DNA of 8,462 bases, from the NCBI GenBank assembly GCA_003104895.1, contig PQAG01000058.1, positions 1 to 8,462 of the forward strand, given 5' to 3'. Made by a program: the position numbers and the translations under genes. Positions within the stretch are counted from its first letter, which is position 1. Every line of letters starts with the position of its first letter. This stretch comes from Nitrosomonadales bacterium. Its GTDB lineage: Bacteria > Pseudomonadota > Gammaproteobacteria > Burkholderiales > Sulfuricellaceae. The notes below the pieces were generated by a model that made no database searches, was not told where the DNA came from, and saw nothing but the letters and a program-made list of their open reading frames with translations. This document shows positions 5,284 through 8,462 of this stretch, one piece after another.

Positions 5284-5371
5284 TCACTTATGCCCTGAAA
5301 CCTTCATCACCTCATCCCCCAGGTGATTGATGACCTTCACCGCAATCCGCCCCGATTGTGGTCTATCAGGA
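5284..5371 (-). pseudogene. 3' remnant of a DNA methyltransferase-like gene
   Basis: Directly downstream of the symporter stop, in a different minus-strand frame, the sequence reads KNNPDRPQSGRIAVKVINHL then GDEVMKVSGHK and stops at TGA (5286-5284). From memory, GRIAVKVINHLGDEVMKV resembles the extreme C-terminus of site-specific (adenine) DNA methyltransferases, including type III Mod-like proteins. Only about 28 codons remain, and the frame upstream runs into the symporter gene. It therefore looks like the tail of a lost gene joined to the end of the symporter. The family assignment is from recall and needs a database search; the coding character of the peptide is convincing. Confidence 0.5.
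5306..5327. repeat. 7-bp inverted repeat inside the methyltransferase-like remnant
   Basis: ATCACCT (5306-5312) and AGGTGAT (5321-5327) with an 8-bp loop. It lies after the symporter stop on the minus strand, but no U-run follows on either strand. It is more likely coding coincidence than a terminator. Confidence 0.3.
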
Positions 5372-6850
5372 TTATTTTTCCACATGATGCTGCGGATGCG
5401 CCGCGTGGTGATGCAGTTCGGCATGCGGGTGCGGCAGCGGCGTAGGCTTGCCGACGAAGTGCGGCAGCAGCGAGCCGACCACCATGCCTGCGGCGCTGGC
5501 CAGCAGGCCGACCAGTTGCGGCGGCCAGACAGTCGAGGTGCCCAGCACTTCCAGCAGAATCCAGGTCGATAGCCCCGCTGCCATGGCGAACAGCGCCCCC
5601 TGGGTGTTGGCGCGCTGCCAGTAGAGCCCGGCGAAGAGGGGGATGAAAGCCGCCACCAGGGTGACCTTGTAGGCGTTTTCCACCATCTTGAAGATGCTGG
5701 CCTCGGAATGCAGGGCGAAGGCCAGCACGATGGCGGCGAAGGTGACGATCACGCCGCGCATCAGCCACAGGAAGGTGTGGTCGCGCATGTTGGGGAAGAA
5801 GCCCTTGACGATGTTTTCCGAGAACGCCACCGAGGGCGCCAGCAGCGTGGCCGAGGAGCAGCTCATGATGGCGGACAAAAGCGCGCCGAAGAACACCACC
5901 TGGGCGAAGATGGGGGTGTGCTGCAGGATCAGGGTGGGCAGCACCAGTTGGGGGTCGGTCTTGAGCAATTCCCCGAACATGGCGGGGTCGATCAGGGTGG
6001 CCGAGTAGGCGAGGAACATGGGCACGAAGGCGAAAGCGAAGTAGATCGAGCCGCCCAGCACCGAGCCGCGCACCGCGGTCTTTTCGTCCTTGGCCGAGGT
6101 GATGCGCTGGAACACGTCCTGCTGCGGAATCGAACCCAGCATCATGGTCACCCAGGCGCCGATGAAGGGAATCCACTCGCTCATCTTCGCTTCTGGGAAC
6201 AGATCCAGCTTGCCCGCCGCCGCCGCATGGCTGACCACGGCGCCGACGCCGCCGCTCATGCCGCTGATGATGTAGCCGATATACAGCATGCCGCCCATGA
6301 TCACGGTGATCTGCACGAAATCCAGGATGGCCACCGAGAACATGCCGCCGAAGGTGGTGTAGGTGAGCACGATGGCCGCGCCCAGCACCATGCCCATCTC
6401 CTGGCTCACTGCACCGCCGGTGACGACGAAGAACACCAGCCCGAGCGCCTTGATCTGCGCCGACACCCAGCCGATGTAGGAGGCCACGATGCACAGCGTG
6501 GTGACCACTTCCACGGTGCGGTTGTAGCGCAGGCGGTAGTAGTCGCCAATGGTGAGCAGGTTCATGCGGTACAGCTTGTTGGCGAAGAACAGGCCGGCCA
6601 GGATCAGGCACAGGCTGGAGCCGAAGGGATCGGCCACCACGCCGCGCAGCCCTTCCCTGGTGAAGGTGGCGGAGATGCCGAGCACGGTCTCGGCGCCGAA
6701 CCAGGTGGCGAACACTGTGGCCATGACGACCGGCAGCGGCAGGCTGCGCCCGGCCACGGCGAAATCCTTGGCGCTGTGGACGCGGGTGGCGGCATACAGG
6801 CCGATGCCGATGGAAACCAGGAGGTAGAGGATGACAAATCCGAGCAGCAT
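5372..6850 (-). CDS. Sodium:solute symporter (SSS family) with His-rich tail
   Basis: Inner-membrane secondary transporter of 492 residues that would couple Na+ influx to uptake of an organic solute. SSS-family text is clear: the first helix MLLGFVILYLLVSIGIGLY, AVAGRSLPLPVVMATVFATW (31-50), FGAETVLGIS (51-60), GDYYRLRYNRTVE (102-114), IPQQDVFQRITSAKDEKTA (241-259), and the LeuT-fold helix LSAIMSCSSATLLAPSVAFS (325-344), whose Ser/Thr residues correspond to the Na+-site region. About 12-13 hydrophobic segments are visible. The C-terminus after the last helix (about 465 on) has eight His in 16 residues (474-489). The substrate is not deducible; proline, choline, acetate and others are carried by relatives. 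The ATG at 6850 has no clear Shine-Dalgarno site but immediately precedes the first helix. Its stop is followed at once by methyltransferase-like debris. Confidence 0.9.
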   Translation of the reverse strand: MLLGFVILYLLVSIGIGLYAATRVHSAKDFAVAGRSLPLPVVMATVFATWFGAETVLGISATFTREGLRGVVADPFGSSLCLILAGLFFANKLYRMNLLTIGDYYRLRYNRTVEVVTTLCIVASYIGWVSAQIKALGLVFFVVTGGAVSQEMGMVLGAAIVLTYTTFGGMFSVAILDFVQITVIMGGMLYIGYIISGMSGGVGAVVSHAAAAGKLDLFPEAKMSEWIPFIGAWVTMMLGSIPQQDVFQRITSAKDEKTAVRGSVLGGSIYFAFAFVPMFLAYSATLIDPAMFGELLKTDPQLVLPTLILQHTPIFAQVVFFGALLSAIMSCSSATLLAPSVAFSENIVKGFFPNMRDHTFLWLMRGVIVTFAAIVLAFALHSEASIFKMVENAYKVTLVAAFIPLFAGLYWQRANTQGALFAMAAGLSTWILLEVLGTSTVWPPQLVGLLASAAGMVVGSLLPHFVGKPTPLPHPHAELHHHAAHPQHHVEK

Positions 6851-6881
6851 GGTGTGAAACGGGCCAGGTCAGGTTAATAAC

Positions 6882-6912
6882 AATTTAATTGGCAAACCCG
6901 GATTTCCAATTA
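6882..6912 (-). promoter_or_regulatory. Possible symporter promoter with overlapping inverted repeat
   Basis: On the minus strand a -35-like TTGGAA (6909-6904) is separated by 16 bp from a -10-like TAAATT (6887-6882), ending about 31 bp before the symporter ATG. Overlapping both is a perfect inverted repeat, TAATTGG (6886-6892) and CCAATTA (6906-6912), with 13 bp between arms. A dimeric regulator bound there would block RNA polymerase. The promoter match is only moderate; the inverted repeat is directly visible. Confidence 0.4.
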
Positions 6913-6929
6913 GGCAGGACTTCCCTTTA

Positions 6930-7027
6930 AACCCCCTCTAACTCCCCCTTGTCCTCCCCCTTGTCAGGGGGAGAACCACTCCTCCCAGATTAGCTCCTCC
7001 CCTTGTCAGGGGAGGTTGGGAGGGGTT
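6930..7027. repeat. MITE-like palindromic element with two internal hairpins
   Basis: A C-rich then G-rich element of about 98 bp. Its outer 19 bases (6930-6948, starting AACCCC) match the reverse complement of 7009-7027 at 14 of 19 positions. Inside are two perfect 8-bp hairpins with the same TGTC loop: CTCCCCCT/AGGGGGAG (6954-6961, 6966-6973) and CCTCCCCT/AGGGGAGG (6996-7003, 7008-7015). CTCCCCCTTGTC is also tandemly duplicated (6942-6953, 6954-6965). From general knowledge, CCCCTTGTCAGGGG palindromes are dispersed in many proteobacterial genomes. It lies between the ubiB end and the symporter promoter. No U-tract follows, so its role as a ubiB terminator is doubtful. Confidence 0.75.
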
Positions 7028-7055
7028 GGCGCCTATGGACAATCTGGGCTAAATT

Positions 7056-8462
7056 CTATTCAAGCAGCAGCACGGCCCAAGGCAGGGTCTGCGTCAGCAG
7101 AACCAGGGCCAGGAGCATGGCCAGCAGCCAGAAACGCCGCTGCTCGCGGCGCTCGCGCGCATCCATCTCGGCGCGCAGACGCAGGAGATCGCCTTCATGG
7201 TCGCGCCCCAGCCAGGCATGCGCCAGACGCGGCAGCTGCGGCAGGATGCCGGCCCAGTTCGGCGCCTCGGTCTTGAGCGACCGGACCAGCCCGCGCCAGC
7301 CGATCTGCTCCGACATCCAGCGCTCCAGATAGGGTTTGGCTGTCTGCCACAGGTCGAGCTCGGGGTCGAGTTCGCGCCCCAGCCCCTCGATATTGAGCAG
7401 GGTCTTCTGCAGCAGCACCAGCTGCGGCTGGATTTCCACGTTGAAGCGGCGCGAGGCCTGGAACAGGCCCATCAGCACGCGGCCGAAGGAAATTTCCTTG
7501 AGCGGGCGGTCGAAGGCTGTTTCGCACACCGCGCGGATGGCCGCCTCGAACTCGTCCACACGGGTGTCGCGCGGCGCCCAGCCGGATTCGATGTGGGCCT
7601 GCGCCACGCGCTTGTAGTCGCGGCGGAAGAAGGCGAGAAAGTTCTGCGCCAGGTAATTGCGGTCCACGTCGGTGAGCGTGCCCATGATGCCGAAATCCAG
7701 CGCGATGTAGCGCCCGTCCGGCGCCACCAGGATGTTGCCGGGGTGCATGTCGGCATGGAAAAAACCGTCGCGGAATACCTGGGTGAAGAAAATTTCCACC
7801 CCGGCGCTGGCCAGTTTCGGGATGTTGATGCCCTGCTCGCGCAGCCGCTCGATCTGGCTGATGGGCGTGCCGTCCATCCACTCCATCACCATCACATGGG
7901 TGCCGCAGTAATCCCAGAACACTTCAGGCACCATCAGCAGGTCCGAGCCCGCGAAATTGCGCCGCAGCTGCGAAGCATTGGCCGCCTCGCGCATCAGGTC
8001 CAGCTCATCCGCCAGATGTTTCTCGAACTCCGCCACCACTTCGCGCGGCTTGAGGCGCTTGCCGTCGGACCACAGGGTCTCGATCAGGCTGCCGCCGGCA
8101 TACAGAAGGGCGATGTCCTTGGAAATCAGCGGCGCGATGCCGGGGCGCAGGATCTTGACCGCAGCCTGCCGGCCGTTCTTCAGCACCGCGCGGTGCACCT
8201 GCGCCACCGAGGCGGAAGCGATGGGTTGCAGGTCGAATTCGGCAAACACTTCGTTTACCGGCTTGCCATATTCGCGCTGCAGGGCGGCGAGCGCCGCTTC
8301 AGTCGGGAAGGGCGGCACCCGGTCCTGCAGCTTGGCCAGTTCGTCGGCGATGTCGAGCGGGATCAGGTCGCGGCGGGTGGAAAGCAGCTGGCCGAACTTG
8401 ACGAAGATCGGCCCCAGCGCTTCCAGCGCGAGACGCAGGCGCTCGCCGCGCGGCGCATGGAT
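7056..8462 (-). CDS. ubiB: UbiB, atypical kinase-like protein of ubiquinone biosynthesis (5' end beyond window)
   Basis: UbiB/ADCK family protein needed for coenzyme Q synthesis. Family members are atypical kinase-like ATPases thought to act on lipid precursors at the inner membrane rather than to phosphorylate proteins. The frame is open to the right edge, showing 468 residues; full proteins have roughly 500-550, so about 40-80 N-terminal residues are missing. Visible motifs: KxGQ-type VKFGQLLSTRRDLIP (21-35), Ala-rich loop PIASASVAQVHRA (80-92) in place of the usual P-loop, the lysine of AAVKILRP (K103), HADMHPGNILV (236-246) and the DFG-type ALDFGIMG (254-261). The protein ends in two predicted helices, FWLLAMLLALVLLTQTL and PWAVLLL (about 444-467), the usual membrane anchor. 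A GTG at 8318 is not the start because clear homology continues upstream of it. The presence of ubiB implies a ubiquinone-using proteobacterium. Confidence 0.95.
   Translation of the reverse strand: MHAPRGERLRLALEALGPIFVKFGQLLSTRRDLIPLDIADELAKLQDRVPPFPTEAALAALQREYGKPVNEVFAEFDLQPIASASVAQVHRAVLKNGRQAAVKILRPGIAPLISKDIALLYAGGSLIETLWSDGKRLKPREVVAEFEKHLADELDLMREAANASQLRRNFAGSDLLMVPEVFWDYCGTHVMVMEWMDGTPISQIERLREQGINIPKLASAGVEIFFTQVFRDGFFHADMHPGNILVAPDGRYIALDFGIMGTLTDVDRNYLAQNFLAFFRRDYKRVAQAHIESGWAPRDTRVDEFEAAIRAVCETAFDRPLKEISFGRVLMGLFQASRRFNVEIQPQLVLLQKTLLNIEGLGRELDPELDLWQTAKPYLERWMSEQIGWRGLVRSLKTEAPNWAGILPQLPRLAHAWLGRDHEGDLLRLRAEMDARERREQRRFWLLAMLLALVLLTQTLPWAVLLLE

Noticed and set aside
5708..6877. 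389-codon plus-strand open frame opposite the symporter
   Set aside because: Composition dominated by Gly/His/Gln/Glu with no domain; the opposite strand is an unmistakable SSS transporter.
6930..7027. CRISPR array or rRNA/tRNA-like structure in the C/G-rich spacer
   Set aside because: Only two hairpin units with no regular spacers; no tRNA-like arms.

Overview
The window looks like a chromosomal segment of a GC-rich proteobacterium, most likely a betaproteobacterium. The reasons are a UbiB-type ubiquinone-biosynthesis protein, tightly packed transporter genes, and two families of short GC-rich palindromes of the kind scattered through beta- and gammaproteobacterial genomes. The lineage call is inference; there is no rRNA or tRNA here.

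Layout. (1) 1-3385, minus strand: a polyamine-type ABC importer operon potA-potB-potC-potD. Every junction overlaps (8, 4 and 1 nt), and potD runs off the left edge. ATP hydrolysis by PotA would drive import through PotB/PotC of a ligand delivered by the periplasmic PotD. (2) 3386-5371: a small zone of gene turnover between the two transporter loci. It holds an AbrB/VapB-type antitoxin gene whose vapC partner survives only as its first codons, a spacer of about 290 bp, an intact NERD-domain nuclease-like gene with a C-terminal zinc ribbon, a truncated and frameshifted AAA-type ATPase remnant meeting the NERD gene tail to tail, a striking phased GTTCT/AGAAC operator-like array directly before that dead ATPase, and a short 3' remnant of what looks like a DNA methyltransferase gene. 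(3) 5372-6850, minus strand: a sodium:solute symporter with a His-rich C-terminal tail, preceded by an inverted repeat over a possible promoter. (4) 6930-7027: a MITE-like palindromic repeat of about 98 bp. (5) 7056-8462, minus strand: ubiB, cut by the right edge.

The pot operon, symporter and ubiB are ordinary housekeeping or transport genes. The unusual content is in 3641-5372. Three broken genes (toxin, ATPase, methyltransferase-like) surround one intact NERD gene, as expected where mobile, defence-type genes arrive and decay. I do not see a complete new multi-gene system. The strongest unexplained signal is the 10-bp-phased array at 5215-5268, followed by the palindromic repeat that now encodes the start of PotB.
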